From NCBI RefSeq assembly GCF_039544005.1, contig NZ_BAABKV010000001.1, forward strand, positions 6,572,001-6,636,000: a stretch of DNA of 64,000 nt, read 5' to 3'. A program made the position numbers and the translations under genes. Positions 19,621 through 28,350 of this stretch are shown here, one piece after another. Position 1 is the stretch's first letter. The number at the start of each line of letters is the position of its first letter. Below the pieces are notes generated by a model, which saw nothing but the letters and a program-made list of their open reading frames with translations, ran no database searches and was not told where the DNA came from. Source of the DNA: Kitasatospora paranensis. GTDB taxonomy: Bacteria > Actinomycetota > Actinomycetes > Streptomycetales > Streptomycetaceae.

Positions 19621-20007
19621 GTGGCGCGCATCTTCTTCAACGGCCAGGCGATGGCCGGCGGACCGTTCCACCCGTCGGTCGCCCGGTACCTGGTCGGCCC
19701 GGTGCACACCGCACCCGGCTACCGCTTCTTCTCCATCGGCGACGTCTGCCCCGGGCTGCTCGCCGACCCGGCCGCGGACAGCGCGGTCGAGGGCGAGCTG
19801 TACGACGTCCCCCTGGAGCACCTGCGGGACGTCGTGCTGCCCGGCGAGCCCCGCGAGCTCGAACTCGGTGTCATCACGCTCGCGGACGGCACGCCGTGCC
19901 TGTCCATGCTGCTCGCCCGCGGTGAACTCGAGCGCGGCGTCCACCGCGAGATCACCGGCCACGGCGGCTGGCGCGCCTACCTGGCGACCCTCGGCCGCAC
20001 GGCCTGA
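19621..20007 (+). CDS. Allophanate hydrolase C-terminal-like protein (AtzF-C/GGCT-like)
   Basis: 128 residues with no amidase domain. The pattern VARYLVGPVHTAPGYRFFSIGDVCPGL...VEGELYDVPLEHLRDVVLPGEPRELELGVITLADG resembles the C-terminal domain of AtzF-type allophanate hydrolases, related to gamma-glutamylcyclotransferase folds. In full-length enzymes this domain helps decarboxylate a urea-derived intermediate. A free-standing copy beside ureide genes may act in urea nitrogen release; that is inference. Start GTG 19621. Its 3' end overlaps the convergent M50 gene by 31 bp. Confidence 0.65.
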   Translation: MARIFFNGQAMAGGPFHPSVARYLVGPVHTAPGYRFFSIGDVCPGLLADPAADSAVEGELYDVPLEHLRDVVLPGEPRELELGVITLADGTPCLSMLLARGELERGVHREITGHGGWRAYLATLGRTA

Positions 20008-21230
20008 GCGGGCCGCCGCGGGCGTCGCCGGCGCAGCCGGGTGACGGCCCACAGCACCTGCGCGCCGCCGACCGTGAGCAGCACGACGGCACCGTCGAGG
20101 CGGGCCGCCGCCGACTGCCCGCTGCCGAGCCGGTCGACGGCGTGCGCCAGCAGCACCAGGTCGGCCGGCAGGCTGACGGTGGCGAGCACGCCCAGGCAGA
20201 GGGCGGTGCCGACGACCTGCACGGCGCAGTACCAGCGCACGGCGCGCCGCTCCCGCGCGGGCAGGGCCAGGCCCGGGTCCACCGGCCGCGGCCCGCGGCG
20301 CACCACCGCACGGCGGGCCCGCCGGACGAGGTGGCGGGCCAGCGCCGCGCCGTCGCCGTACAGGTCACGGCAGCCGGTCAGGTCCTGCAGCACGAAGTAG
20401 AGGTCCGTGCGCATGAACACCATGAGCTGGAACGGGAGCTGGACGAGCGCGAGCAGCAGCACGAGCGAGACGGCGGGGTGCCAGGCGGCGGTGCGGCCGG
20501 TCGCCGCGAGCAGCAGGACGGCGCCGGAGGCCACCGTCAGGTTCACCGCCGGGCCGCCCAGGTAGGCGGTGAGGCGGTGCCGGCGCGGCGCGACCTCGAT
20601 CCCGCTGATGTCGGTCTGCAGGACGAGGAACTGCAGCCGGGTGCCGAGCCGGATCCGGGCCGGCACCCCCGCGGCCCGGGCCGCGGCCAGGTGGCCGCAC
20701 TCGTGCAGCAGGGCCAGGCCCCAGGCCACGGCCAGCCCGGCGGCCAGTACGAGGCTGCCGTGCGGGCTCCAGAACAGGTCGCGGTAGCCGGGGCGGAGAT
20801 CCGGCCGGCGGACGAGCACCGCAGCGGCCGCCGCGATCAGCGCGGCGAGCAGGAACGGCAGCGCCGGCGCCAGCACCCAGCGCACGTGCCGCGGCGTCAG
20901 CCAGGGAAGGGACGGCCGCGGCGGCGCGTCCTCCGGCACCGGTGCGCCGTCCACCTCCCGGACGAAGCCGAGGCCCACCAGCTCGCGGACGAAGCCCGCG
21001 ACGTCCGTCCGTCCGCCGGACTCGGCCGCCAGCACCCGGTCCACCTCGTCGAGGCTCAGGCCCTCGCCGAGCAGCCCCACCACCCGCTCGCCGACCGGCG
21101 GCAGCGCGACGAAGGCACCAGTGGCCATCCGCCCGACGATCCATTCGCCGCCGTCCGGTCGCCCGGTGAGGTCGTGCAGCCGGATCCGGCTGGACGGCGA
21201 GAGGGCGGGCACCGCGGGCACGGTTGCCAT
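19977..21230 (-). CDS. Membrane M50-type metalloprotease with PqqD-like N-terminal domain
   Basis: 417 residues. Residues ~15-100 form a winged-helix-like domain reminiscent of PqqD/RRE folds (TGAFVALPPVGERVVGLLGEG, VAGFVRELVGLGFV). About six membrane helices follow. The zinc motif HECGH is at 176-180 (LALLHECGHLAAARAAGVP) inside a helix, as in site-2 proteases. A later segment RTDLYFVLQDL...RDLYGDG could supply the third ligand. Its start overlaps the stop of the ThiF-like gene as ATGA, so they are translated together. Likely role: cleaving or exporting the modified peptide encoded divergently at 22483. Confidence 0.75.
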   Translation of the reverse strand: MATVPAVPALSPSSRIRLHDLTGRPDGGEWIVGRMATGAFVALPPVGERVVGLLGEGLSLDEVDRVLAAESGGRTDVAGFVRELVGLGFVREVDGAPVPEDAPPRPSLPWLTPRHVRWVLAPALPFLLAALIAAAAAVLVRRPDLRPGYRDLFWSPHGSLVLAAGLAVAWGLALLHECGHLAAARAAGVPARIRLGTRLQFLVLQTDISGIEVAPRRHRLTAYLGGPAVNLTVASGAVLLLAATGRTAAWHPAVSLVLLLALVQLPFQLMVFMRTDLYFVLQDLTGCRDLYGDGAALARHLVRRARRAVVRRGPRPVDPGLALPARERRAVRWYCAVQVVGTALCLGVLATVSLPADLVLLAHAVDRLGSGQSAAARLDGAVVLLTVGGAQVLWAVTRLRRRRPRRPAQAVRPRVAR

Positions 21231-22354
21231 CAGCCGGCCCCCGGGGGCGGTGTCCCGCAGGCGGGACAGTCCGGGCGGCGCGGGTGGCGCTCCAGCAGCG
21301 GCTCGCCCGGGAGCATCAGGTTGAGGCCGAACCGGAAGCCCGGCTCCAGCGGCGGGACACCGGTCAGCAGGGCCAGCGCGGCGTGGGCGAGCAGCGCCCC
21401 GGACAGCCCGGCGGTGACCGCGTTGGCCGGGTTCCACGGCATCCGCGGGGTGACCTCCTGCTCGTCCGCGCCGGGTGGCAGACCGGTGTCCCGGCCGGCC
21501 CGCCCGGCGGTGTGCAGGCACTCCCAGCAGGCGCCGCGGCCGGGTGCGTGGACGCCGACGGTGGCCAGCGGACCGCGGTATCCGGCGTCCAGCCAGGGGA
21601 GTCCGGCGTCCAGGCAGATCCGGTTCGTCCAGCGCCGGACGTCGTCCGGGCGGTCCGCGCAGAGCAGCAGCAGATCGGGCCGCGGCGCCTCCTCGACCAG
21701 CGGTCGGAGGTCGTCGGGGCCGGTGATCCGCAGCCGGCGGGCGAGGACGGTGATGTCCGAGTTGAGGGCGCGCAGGCGGGCCCCGGCGGCCTCGGCCTTC
21801 GGCCGCCCGAGGTCCGCCTCGGTGTAGAGCGTCTGCCGGTTGAGGTTGGAGAGCTCGACGGTGTCCGGGTCCACGCAGCGCAGTTCGCCGACGCCGGAGG
21901 CGGCCAGCGCGAGCGCGGCCGCCCCGCCGGTTCCGCCGAGGCCGATCAGCAGGACGCGGGCGTTGCGCAGCCGGAGCTGGACGTCCCAGCCGTTGGCCCG
22001 CGGCCCGAGATCCATCCAGCGGTAGAGGTCGTGGCCCCGGCTGTGGCGCTCCCGCTCCCGGGCGGTCAGCTCGGGCGGCGGCGCGCTGCCCGCGTCCTCC
22101 AGGAAGCCGGCGGCGGTGAGCCGGGCGAGCCCGGCGGCCGCCTGCGCGGGCGGGACCGCCGGGTGGCGGGCCGCCACCTCGGCCCCGATGGCGGCGCCGC
22201 TGCGGGTGCCGTCGGCCAGCGACACCAGTGTCCAGATCCAGCCGGTCGGATCGTCGATCTCCGCGCCGATGCCGTGGATCGAGCCGCCGATCCGGATGCC
22301 GCCGGAGTCCGTCCGGTAGGGCCGGTGCTCGGGCTTGATGCGTGGCAGAAGCAT
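21230..22354 (-). CDS. E1/ThiF-MccB-like adenylating enzyme with possible peptide-binding N-terminus
   Basis: 374 residues. Residues 1-~95 look like a winged-helix region similar to those before ThiF/cyclodehydratase domains of RiPP enzymes. The E1 domain has the nucleotide loop GLGGTGG (138-144) and CVDPDTVELSNLNRQ, the E1-superfamily Asp/Asn/Arg set. Two Cys pairs, CWEC and CPAC, fit the structural zinc of ThiF/MoeB/MccB. E1 enzymes adenylate a peptide C-terminus. ThiF/MoeB partners (ThiS/MoaD) ending in Gly-Gly are absent here, whereas a small peptide ending in Asn is encoded divergently. Start ATG 22354; coupled to the M50 gene. The first gene of a two-gene operon. Confidence 0.8.
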   Translation of the reverse strand: MLLPRIKPEHRPYRTDSGGIRIGGSIHGIGAEIDDPTGWIWTLVSLADGTRSGAAIGAEVAARHPAVPPAQAAAGLARLTAAGFLEDAGSAPPPELTARERERHSRGHDLYRWMDLGPRANGWDVQLRLRNARVLLIGLGGTGGAAALALAASGVGELRCVDPDTVELSNLNRQTLYTEADLGRPKAEAAGARLRALNSDITVLARRLRITGPDDLRPLVEEAPRPDLLLLCADRPDDVRRWTNRICLDAGLPWLDAGYRGPLATVGVHAPGRGACWECLHTAGRAGRDTGLPPGADEQEVTPRMPWNPANAVTAGLSGALLAHAALALLTGVPPLEPGFRFGLNLMLPGEPLLERHPRRPDCPACGTPPPGAG

Positions 22355-22406
22355 CGGCGGCACCCTCCCGGGGCGCTGGGGGCGCGAGTGACGTGGCGTC
22401 AACTCA

Positions 22407-22445
22407 TTGACATCGTGCACTTGGTGGGTTGTTCTTTGCAAGAAC
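22407..22445 (+). promoter_or_regulatory. Promoter and palindromic operator of the peptide gene
   Basis: TTGACA (22407-22412), 17 nt, TGTTCT (22430-22435) gives an excellent -35 and an acceptable -10, unusually strong for this genome. The perfect inverted repeat GTTCTT-TGC-AAGAAC (22431-22445) overlaps the -10 and start point, where a repressor would block transcription. No regulator gene is adjacent, so control is from elsewhere. Confidence 0.7.
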
Positions 22446-22482
22446 GATTTCCTGTTCGACCGTCAGTCCCCGAGGAGAGACG

Positions 22483-22629
22483 ATGATCGAGAACCCGTTC
22501 GACGACGAGATCGGCGCCGAGCCCGAGGAGACCGAAGGGGTGTCCGCCGGAGAGCCGGCCGCCATCCGCATCCGCCGGCTGGACAAGAAGGAGACCACCG
22601 GCGACTTCAGCAACTCCCAGGGCAACTGA
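22483..22629 (+). CDS. 48-residue candidate RiPP precursor peptide
   Basis: 48 residues, start ATG 22483 with GAGGAGA at 22472-22478. The N-terminal half is strongly acidic (MIENPFDDEIGAEPEETEG), the middle basic (IRIRRLDKK, 28-36), and the end is KETTGDFSNSQGN with C-terminal Asn48. No Cys, no signal peptide. Acidic leader, short polar core, strong own promoter and divergent E1-like and M50 genes are the hallmarks of a ribosomally made, modified peptide. The terminal Asn recalls MccA of microcin C, whose C-terminal Asn is adenylated by an E1-like enzyme. I do not recognise the peptide itself. Confidence 0.65.
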   Translation: MIENPFDDEIGAEPEETEGVSAGEPAAIRIRRLDKKETTGDFSNSQGN

Positions 22630-22672
22630 GCCGGGGCGGGGACGGCCCCGGCCGCTCGGCCCGGGGCATGCC

Positions 22673-22709
22673 GCCGCCCCCGGACCCTCGCCGTGGGCCC
22701 GGGGGCGGC
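22673..22709. terminator. Bidirectional terminator
   Basis: Perfect 11-bp G/C stem (22673-22683 with 22699-22709) between the convergent peptide gene and 8-oxoguanine deaminase gene. Confidence 0.75.
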
Positions 22710-22803
22710 GCTCCGTACGGCCTGGCGGGCGGCTGTGGGCCGGCCCGGCGGGTCACGGAGTCCGGGGTGCGCACCGTCCCTGGTGCGGCCCGGAGTTCGG
22801 GGG

Positions 22804-24186
22804 TCAGACGCGGGCGGCGAGCTCCTTCGCGGCGCGGGCGCAGGCCAGGGCGATCCGGTCCTCGTCGACGGTGGTGAGCACGCCGCGCTCGACCACGGCG
22901 TTGCCGTTGACGAACAGCGTGGCCAGCGGCGGCAGCGCGCCCATCACCAGCGCGGCGACCGGGTCGGCGATCGACGAGTGCATGATGCCGTCCACCTTCC
23001 ACAGCGCCAGGTCGGCGAGCTTGCCCGCCTCGATGGAGCCGATCTCCTGGTGGCGGCCGAGCACCCGGGCGCCGCCCATGGTGCCCAGGCGCAGCGCGGA
23101 GCGGGCGGTCAGCGCGTCCGGCCGGCCGTGCAGACGGTTGATCAGCAGCGCGTTGCGCAGTTCGGTGCCCAGCTCGCCGGACTCGTTGGAGGCGGTGCCG
23201 TCCACGCCGAGGCCGACCGGCACGCCGGCCTTCAGCATGTCGGGGACGCGGGCGATGCCGGCCGCCAGGCGGGCGTTGGAGGACGGGCAGTGCGCCACGC
23301 CGGTGCCGGTCTCGGCGAACTTGGCGATGTCGGAGTCGTTCATGTGGACGCAGTGCGCCATCCACACGTCCTCGCCGAGCCAGCCGGTGGACTCGAAGTA
23401 GTCGGTCGGGCCCATGCCGAACAGCTCCTTGCAGAACTGCTCCTCCTCGGCCGTCTCGGAGCCGTGGGTGTGCAGCCGGACGCCCTTGCGGCGGGCCAGT
23501 TCGGCGGACTGCTTGAGCAGTTCGGTGGAGACCGAGAACGGCGAGCAGGGCGCGATCGCGACGTGCAGCATCGAGCCGAACGAGGAGTCGTGCCAGGTGT
23601 CGACGGCCGCCTCGGAGGCGATCAGGATGTCCTCGGTCTTCTCGACCGCGTGGTCCGGCGGCAGGCCGCCGTCCTTCTTGCTGCGGTCCATCGAGCCGCG
23701 CAGCGCGGTGAAGCGCATCCCCAGTTCGCGGACGCCCTCGATGGACGCGCCGAGGATGTCGCCGCCGCCCTGCGGGAAGACGTAGTGGTGGTCGGAGGCG
23801 GTCGTACAGCCGGACTTGAGCAGCGCGGCCGCCGAGCCCTGGGTGGCGGCGTGCACGAGCCGGTCGTCGATCCGGGCCCAGGTCGGGTAGAGCGCGACCA
23901 GCCAGTCGAAGAGGATGTTGTCCTGGGCCAGGCCGCGGGTGATCCACTGGTAGAAGTGGTGGTGGGTGTTGACCAGGCCCGGGGTGATCAGGTGGCCCTC
24001 GCCGTTGATCCGGCGCACCACGTTGTCCAGCCACTGCGGGGCGGGGCCGTCGCCGACCGACTCGATCCGGTTGCCGAGGATGACCACGTGGCCGCGGGCG
24101 TACTCGGTGTCGTTCGCGTCGACCGTCGCGACGGCGACGTTCTCGATCACGATCCGCTGGTCGGCGGGCGGGGGCTGGACTGCCAT
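22804..24186 (-). CDS. 8-oxoguanine deaminase-like amidohydrolase
   Basis: 460 residues, TrzA/GuaD-type amidohydrolase. Metal-site motifs: VNTHHHFYQW, LHTHGSE, WMAHCVHMND and GLGVDGTASNES. The IRGS-like guanine deaminase features are replaced by those of the 8-oxoguanine deaminase branch, which converts 8-oxoguanine to urate. That fits its position as last gene after uricase and a purine permease. Start ATG 24186 follows TAGGAGTCACC. Guanine deaminase or another cytosine/triazine deaminase remains possible; residue-level discrimination needs alignment. Confidence 0.8.
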   Translation of the reverse strand: MAVQPPPADQRIVIENVAVATVDANDTEYARGHVVILGNRIESVGDGPAPQWLDNVVRRINGEGHLITPGLVNTHHHFYQWITRGLAQDNILFDWLVALYPTWARIDDRLVHAATQGSAAALLKSGCTTASDHHYVFPQGGGDILGASIEGVRELGMRFTALRGSMDRSKKDGGLPPDHAVEKTEDILIASEAAVDTWHDSSFGSMLHVAIAPCSPFSVSTELLKQSAELARRKGVRLHTHGSETAEEEQFCKELFGMGPTDYFESTGWLGEDVWMAHCVHMNDSDIAKFAETGTGVAHCPSSNARLAAGIARVPDMLKAGVPVGLGVDGTASNESGELGTELRNALLINRLHGRPDALTARSALRLGTMGGARVLGRHQEIGSIEAGKLADLALWKVDGIMHSSIADPVAALVMGALPPLATLFVNGNAVVERGVLTTVDEDRIALACARAAKELAARV

Positions 24187-24249
24187 GGTGACTCCTATGG
24201 GGGCGTGGGAGGGGGCGTGCGGGTGAGCGTGTGCGCACGCCCCCTCCGG

Positions 24250-25664
24250 TCAGGACGGTGTCGCCGTTGACACCGCCGCGCCGGCCGCCTCGGCGGTCGG
24301 GGACCTGCGGGCGGTGCCGACGTGGTGGAAGAGCAGGTTGAGCAGGACGGCCGCCACGCAGCCCGCCGAGATCCCCGAGTGCATCAGGGTCCGGACGGCC
24401 TCCGGGAAGGCGTCGTAGAACGTGGGGGCGGCGATCGGGATGATGCCGACCCCGAGGGACACCGACACCAGGATGGTGTTGGCGCTGGACTCCAACCCCG
24501 CCTCGGCGAGGGTGCGGATCCCGCTCGCCGCGACCGTGCCGAAGAGCACGATCCCGGCCCCGCCGAGCACCGGCGCGGGGACGAGCGAGACCAGCGACCC
24601 GAGAACCGGGAAGAGGCCCAGCAGGACGAGGATGCCGCCGCCGGTCGCGACGACGAACCGGCTGCGGATGCCGGTCAGCGCCACCAGCCCGATGTTCTGG
24701 GCGAAGGCGCTGCAGGCGAAGCCGTTGAACACCGGGCTGACCGCGGTGGCCAGGCCGTCGGCGCGCAACCCGGCCGCCAGCGTCCGCTCGTCGGCCGGGC
24801 GGTCGACGATCCGGCCGAGGGCGAGCATGTCGGCGGTGGACTCGGTCATCGACACGATCATGACGATGCAGAGCGAGACGATCGCGGCGGCGTCGAACTT
24901 CGGCGCGCCGAAGTGGAACGGCGAGGGGAGGGCGAACACCTGCGCGTCGCCGACCGCGCCGAAGTCGGCCAGGTGCAGCGGGAAGGCGGCCAGGGTGCCG
25001 ACCGCCAGGCCGATCAGGAGCGCCAGCTGCTGCCAGAAGCCGCGCAGCAGCTTGGTGCAGGCGACCACCGCGACCAGGGTCAGCGCGGCGAGGCCGATCG
25101 ACCGCATCGAGCCGTACCCGGGGGTGCCGGGGTGCCGCCACGGGCCCAGTTGACCGCGACCGGCAGCAGGGACACCCCGATGAGGGTGATCACGGTGCCC
25201 TGCACGACCGGCGGGAAGAACCGGACGAGCTTGCAGAAGTACGGCGCCGCGAGGAAGCACAGGATCCCCGCGACGATCACCGCGCCGAAGACCACCGGGA
25301 GGGCGTCCTTCGGGCCGTGCTCCTTGGCGATGGCGAGCATCGGGGCGACACCGGCGAACGACACGCCGTTCACGAACGGCAGCCGTGCGCCGATCCGCCA
25401 GACGCCCAGGGTCTGGAGGAGGGTGGCCAGGCCCGCGGTGAACAGGCTGGCCGAGATGAGCAGGGCGAGCTCGGCGGGGGTGAGGCCCACGCCGGCGCCG
25501 ACGATGAGCGGGGGCGCGACCACGCCCGCGTACATCGCGGCGACGTGCTGGAGACCGGTGGTGAACAGCTTCACCGGGGGCAGCAGCCCGTCCACGGGAT
25601 GGACCTCCCCGGGCGGGCCGGGGAGGGTGGAACCGCCGTCTGTGCGGGTTGAGCGGACAGCCAT
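24250..25664 (-). CDS. NCS2-family purine/urate permease (apparent frameshift)
   Basis: About 470 residues once joined, with 12-14 helices. The N-terminal part has QHVAAMYAGVVAPPLIVG, the C-terminal part the NCS2/NAT signature FNGFACSAFAQNIGLVALTGIRSR and GLGG-like APVLGGAGIVLFG. These are marks of nucleobase-ascorbate transporters of the UapA/PucJK type. The frame breaks in a run of five G at 25120-25124 (plus strand); one extra base joins VNWARGGTPAPPG to YGSMRSIGLAAL. It lies between uricase and the deaminase on the same strand, so urate or xanthine uptake by proton symport is likely. Confidence 0.88.
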
Positions 25665-25924
25665 GTCGAGCCCCTTGTGTGCCCATGGCTTCCGGCGCGC
25701 CCGTGGCGCTGGAGGCAGCTTCGACGTGCGTTGCCCGAGGACGGGACGGCGGTGCAAGGATCCCTCGGGCAGCCTCCCCAGCGCCCCGGGCCGGCCGCCG
25801 CGAAGGGGGCACGTTCTCCGGATGGTGGGGGTGGAGAAAGCAGTGGTGCGGGCCGTCCGGGACCGGCCGGCCGGGTGCGGCCGGGGGTGGTGCGGTCCTG
25901 GGCGGAGGTCATGGTGCGGCCGGG
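25665..25924 (-). other. Gap between uricase and permease
   Basis: 260 bp within the operon with no gene, no clear promoter and no strong hairpin that I can see. It may be an untranslated spacer or hold a promoter of its own. Confidence 0.3.
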
Positions 25925-26845
25925 TCAGGCGACCGGGATGACCGGGACGACGCCCTCGCGGTGCACGGTGCCCTCGATGAGGCCGTACATCCGGTCGGCG
26001 GCGTAGTAGACCTCGTTGTCGTTCTTGAGCCCGAACGGCGAGAGGTCGACCAGGAAGTGGTGCTTGTTCGGGAGCTCCAGGCGGACTTCGTCCACCTCGG
26101 CCCGGTTGTTCAGCACCCGGGTGCCCATCGCGTGCAGGGTCTGCTGCAGCGAGTAGGAGTAGGTCTCCGCGAAGGCCTCCAGCATGTGGCGCTTCACGTG
26201 GTTGTACGAGCGGTTCCAGTTCGGCTGGGCCTCGTCGTCGCGGCCGGTGAAGCCGTACTTCCAACGGGCCGTCACCTGGGTGGCCAGGATCCGGTCGTAG
26301 GCCTCCTGGAGCGTGGTGTAGCGGTCCTTGATGTAGCCCCAGAACTCCGAGTTGGTGGAGTTCATGACGACCAGGTCCTTGAGGCCGGAGATCACCTGGA
26401 AGCTGTCGCCGTCGTAGACGATCTCGCTGGTGCGGGTCTCCTGCCCGTTGCGGACGAAGGAGTGCCCGACCTCCTCGGAGCCGATGAACCGCGCCGAGCT
26501 GTCGGGCGTGCGGATCCGGTCCCAGGTGTACTCCTCGATCCGGATCCGGGCGCTGTGCACCACACCGCGCTCGGTGTTGTCGACGAAGTGCCGGGCCAGC
26601 GTGATGCCGAAGGCCTCCGCCGACTCGATGCCGTGCTCCTTGGCGAAGGCGTACACGGTGTTCTTGGTGGTGTCGGTGGGCAGGCAGTTGGCGTTCGAGC
26701 CGGTGAGGTGGACGTCCTCGAACTCGCCCTGCAGCGAGACCGAGACGTTCAGGTCCTTGATCTCGTGGCGGGTGGAGTCGCGGTAGACGCGGACGATCCG
26801 GTTCTCCGCCTTGCCGTACTGGTTCTGACCGAGCACATGGGCCAT
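25925..26845 (-). CDS. uox: Urate oxidase (uricase)
   Basis: 306 residues, cofactor-free uricase. It oxidises urate to 5-hydroxyisourate and makes H2O2. Characteristic segments: YGKAENRIVRVYRD near the N-terminus with the catalytic Lys, TDTTKNTVYAFAKEHG, and the uricase signature VVMNSTNSEFWGYIKDRYTTL. Tandem T-fold halves account for the length. ATG 26845 is preceded by AGGAG. HIU hydrolase lies 30 bp upstream on the same strand, so flux passes directly to the next enzyme. Confidence 0.97.
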   Translation of the reverse strand: MAHVLGQNQYGKAENRIVRVYRDSTRHEIKDLNVSVSLQGEFEDVHLTGSNANCLPTDTTKNTVYAFAKEHGIESAEAFGITLARHFVDNTERGVVHSARIRIEEYTWDRIRTPDSSARFIGSEEVGHSFVRNGQETRTSEIVYDGDSFQVISGLKDLVVMNSTNSEFWGYIKDRYTTLQEAYDRILATQVTARWKYGFTGRDDEAQPNWNRSYNHVKRHMLEAFAETYSYSLQQTLHAMGTRVLNNRAEVDEVRLELPNKHHFLVDLSPFGLKNDNEVYYAADRMYGLIEGTVHREGVVPVIPVA

Positions 26846-26875
26846 GACCTGGCTCCTAAGCTTTGAGGCGGTCTA

Positions 26876-27211
26876 CTAGCTTCCGCGGTAGACCGAGTAG
26901 CCGAACGGGTTGAGCAGCAGCGGCACGTGGTAGTGGTGCTGCGCGGGCGCGACCGTGAAGACGATCGAGACCTCGGGGAAGAACGGCGGCTCCTGCGACC
27001 TGCCCGCGTAGTACGCGGCGGTGTCGAAGAGCAGCCGGACGACCGAGCCCGCCTCCACGGCCGGCAGGTCCTTGGCCCGGCCGTCGGAGTCCGTGGCGGA
27101 GGTGCCGAGCACCTTCCAGCCACCCTCGGTGTGCAGTGCCAGCTCGACCGGGACGCCCTCGGCCGGCCGGCCGAGGCTGGTGTCGAGCACGTGCGTGGAG
27201 ATGCCAGTCAT
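26876..27211 (-). CDS. uraH: 5-hydroxyisourate hydrolase (transthyretin-like)
   Basis: 111 residues. Opens ISTHVLDTSLGRPAEGVPVEL with the active-site His, contains the conserved Arg region SDGRAKDL, the segment PFFPEVSIVFTV, then HHYHVPLLLNPFGYSVYRGS. The terminal YRGS is the family hallmark. Forms a tetramer with active sites at the dimer interface and opens the 5-hydroxyisourate ring to OHCU. Between uraD and uricase in the same operon. Confidence 0.97.
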   Translation of the reverse strand: MTGISTHVLDTSLGRPAEGVPVELALHTEGGWKVLGTSATDSDGRAKDLPAVEAGSVVRLLFDTAAYYAGRSQEPPFFPEVSIVFTVAPAQHHYHVPLLLNPFGYSVYRGS

Positions 27212-27259
27212 GGGTGGAAAGACCTTACTGATGGCAGGGGACGGCCGACCGTCGGAGGC

Positions 27260-27784
27260 CTACGCCTCGTCCAGCAGCCGGTTGATGCGGATGTCGTTGA
27301 TCTTGCGCAGTTCGCCCCGGACGATCTCCGCCTCGGTGGCGGCGTCGTGCGGGTGGCGCTCGCGCAGCGCGGCGAGCATGGTCGCGGCCGTGCGGCCGGT
27401 CGCGCAGATCAGGAAGACGTGGCCGAACTTCGCCTCGTAGGCGGCGTTGGCCTCGTGCAGTTCGTCCAGGAGCGCCGCGTCGGCGCCCCGGATGCCGGCC
27501 TGTTCCCGCTCGGAGACGGCGTCGCCCGCCTTGGGCGTGCCGATCCGGGCGTGCCCGGCCATCGCGTCGGCGAGGTCCGCGGTGCCGAGCGACGCCATCG
27601 CGGCCGCGTTGGCGGCCAGCAGTGACGCCCGGTCGGGCCACGGCCGGGCGGCCGCGACGGCCTCGGCCCAGCGGGGGCTGGAGCAGATCTCCAGCAGCGT
27701 CTCCCGCAGTGCGGCGGCCGGGGCCGCCGCCAGGGCTTCAAGCGCCCTGGACGCCGCGGGGGACACGGTGGGGTGGTTGGTCAC
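27260..27784 (-). CDS. uraD: OHCU decarboxylase
   Basis: 174 residues, all-helical. Family segments: CSSPRWAEAVAAARPWPDRASLLAA, the substrate pocket FLICATGRTAATMLAALRERHP, and terminal KINDIRINRLL. Yields S-allantoin from OHCU. Start GTG 27784 is supported by AGGAGG eight bases upstream; a longer frame upstream carries no homology. First gene of the uraD-uraH-uricase-permease-deaminase operon, directly behind a promoter carrying the shared operator. Confidence 0.94.
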   Translation of the reverse strand: MTNHPTVSPAASRALEALAAAPAAALRETLLEICSSPRWAEAVAAARPWPDRASLLAANAAAMASLGTADLADAMAGHARIGTPKAGDAVSEREQAGIRGADAALLDELHEANAAYEAKFGHVFLICATGRTAATMLAALRERHPHDAATEAEIVRGELRKINDIRINRLLDEA

Positions 27785-27818
27785 GAGTGGACCTCCTGAA
27801 GAGTGGTGCCACTCGCAC

Positions 27819-27859
27819 AAGCTAGATCCACCACCCCGGGCCGTCAACACTTTGTTGAA
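27819..27859 (-). promoter_or_regulatory. uraD operon promoter with AllR-type operator
   Basis: On the minus strand TTGACG (27842-27847), 17 nt, TAGCTT (27819-27824) forms a promoter for uraD. The operator copy TCAACACTTTGTTGAA (27844-27859) overlaps the -35. Read on the minus strand it gives TTCAACAAAGTGTTGA, matching the other three sites. Confidence 0.68.
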
Positions 27860-27969
27860 CGGTTGGTGGTTACGTTTCGCGGCGGGCCCGGTTACCGCCG
27901 CGTGTCGTGTGCGATCCGCCAAGTGTGCCCGGAGTGTCCCCCGGTACAGACTCGGACGAACCCGTCGGA

Positions 27970-28350
27970 TCAGTCCTTCTTGGTGCCGTCCTGCCGGTTC
28001 AGGTAGTTGTACACCGTGAAGCGGCTGACGCCGAGCGCGGAGGCCACCGTCTCCACGCCGTGGCGGACGGTGAACGCGCCGCGCTCCTCCAGCAGTGCCA
28101 CCACCCGCTGCTTCTCGGCCCGGTCCAGCTCGGCGAGCGGGCGCCCGTCGTACTGGCGGGCCATCTCGGCGAGCAGCCGGTCGAGCGCGCTGCTCAGGTG
28201 CGGCAGCCGGACGGCCAGTGCCGGGGTGCCGTCCCACTCCAGGACGACGTCGTCGGGGCGGGCGTCGGCCGGTGCCACCGCGGTGGCGCCGACGGCGTCC
28301 AGCAGCGGCTTTATCGCCGCGGTCAGCGGGTGCTCCGGTGCGTTGTTCAC
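27970..28350 (-). CDS. Helix-turn-helix protein (YheO/DauR-like C-terminus)
   Basis: 126 residues. The C-terminal segment AEKQRVVALLEERGAFTVRHGVETVASALGVSRFTVYNYLN is a helix-turn-helix as in YheO/DauR-type regulators. The N-terminal ~75 residues carry no PAS domain and I do not recognise them. GTG 28350 overlaps the stop of the upstream gene (GTGA), so the pair is coupled. Lying between the uraD operon and hyi, it is a candidate second regulator of the ureide genes; no operator can be assigned. Confidence 0.65.
   Translation of the reverse strand: MNNAPEHPLTAAIKPLLDAVGATAVAPADARPDDVVLEWDGTPALAVRLPHLSSALDRLLAEMARQYDGRPLAELDRAEKQRVVALLEERGAFTVRHGVETVASALGVSRFTVYNYLNRQDGTKKD

Noticed and set aside
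25571..25912. Gene in the gap between uricase and permease
   Set aside because: Composition is Pro/Arg/Ser-rich, it overlaps the permease start, and no start site or motif supports it.
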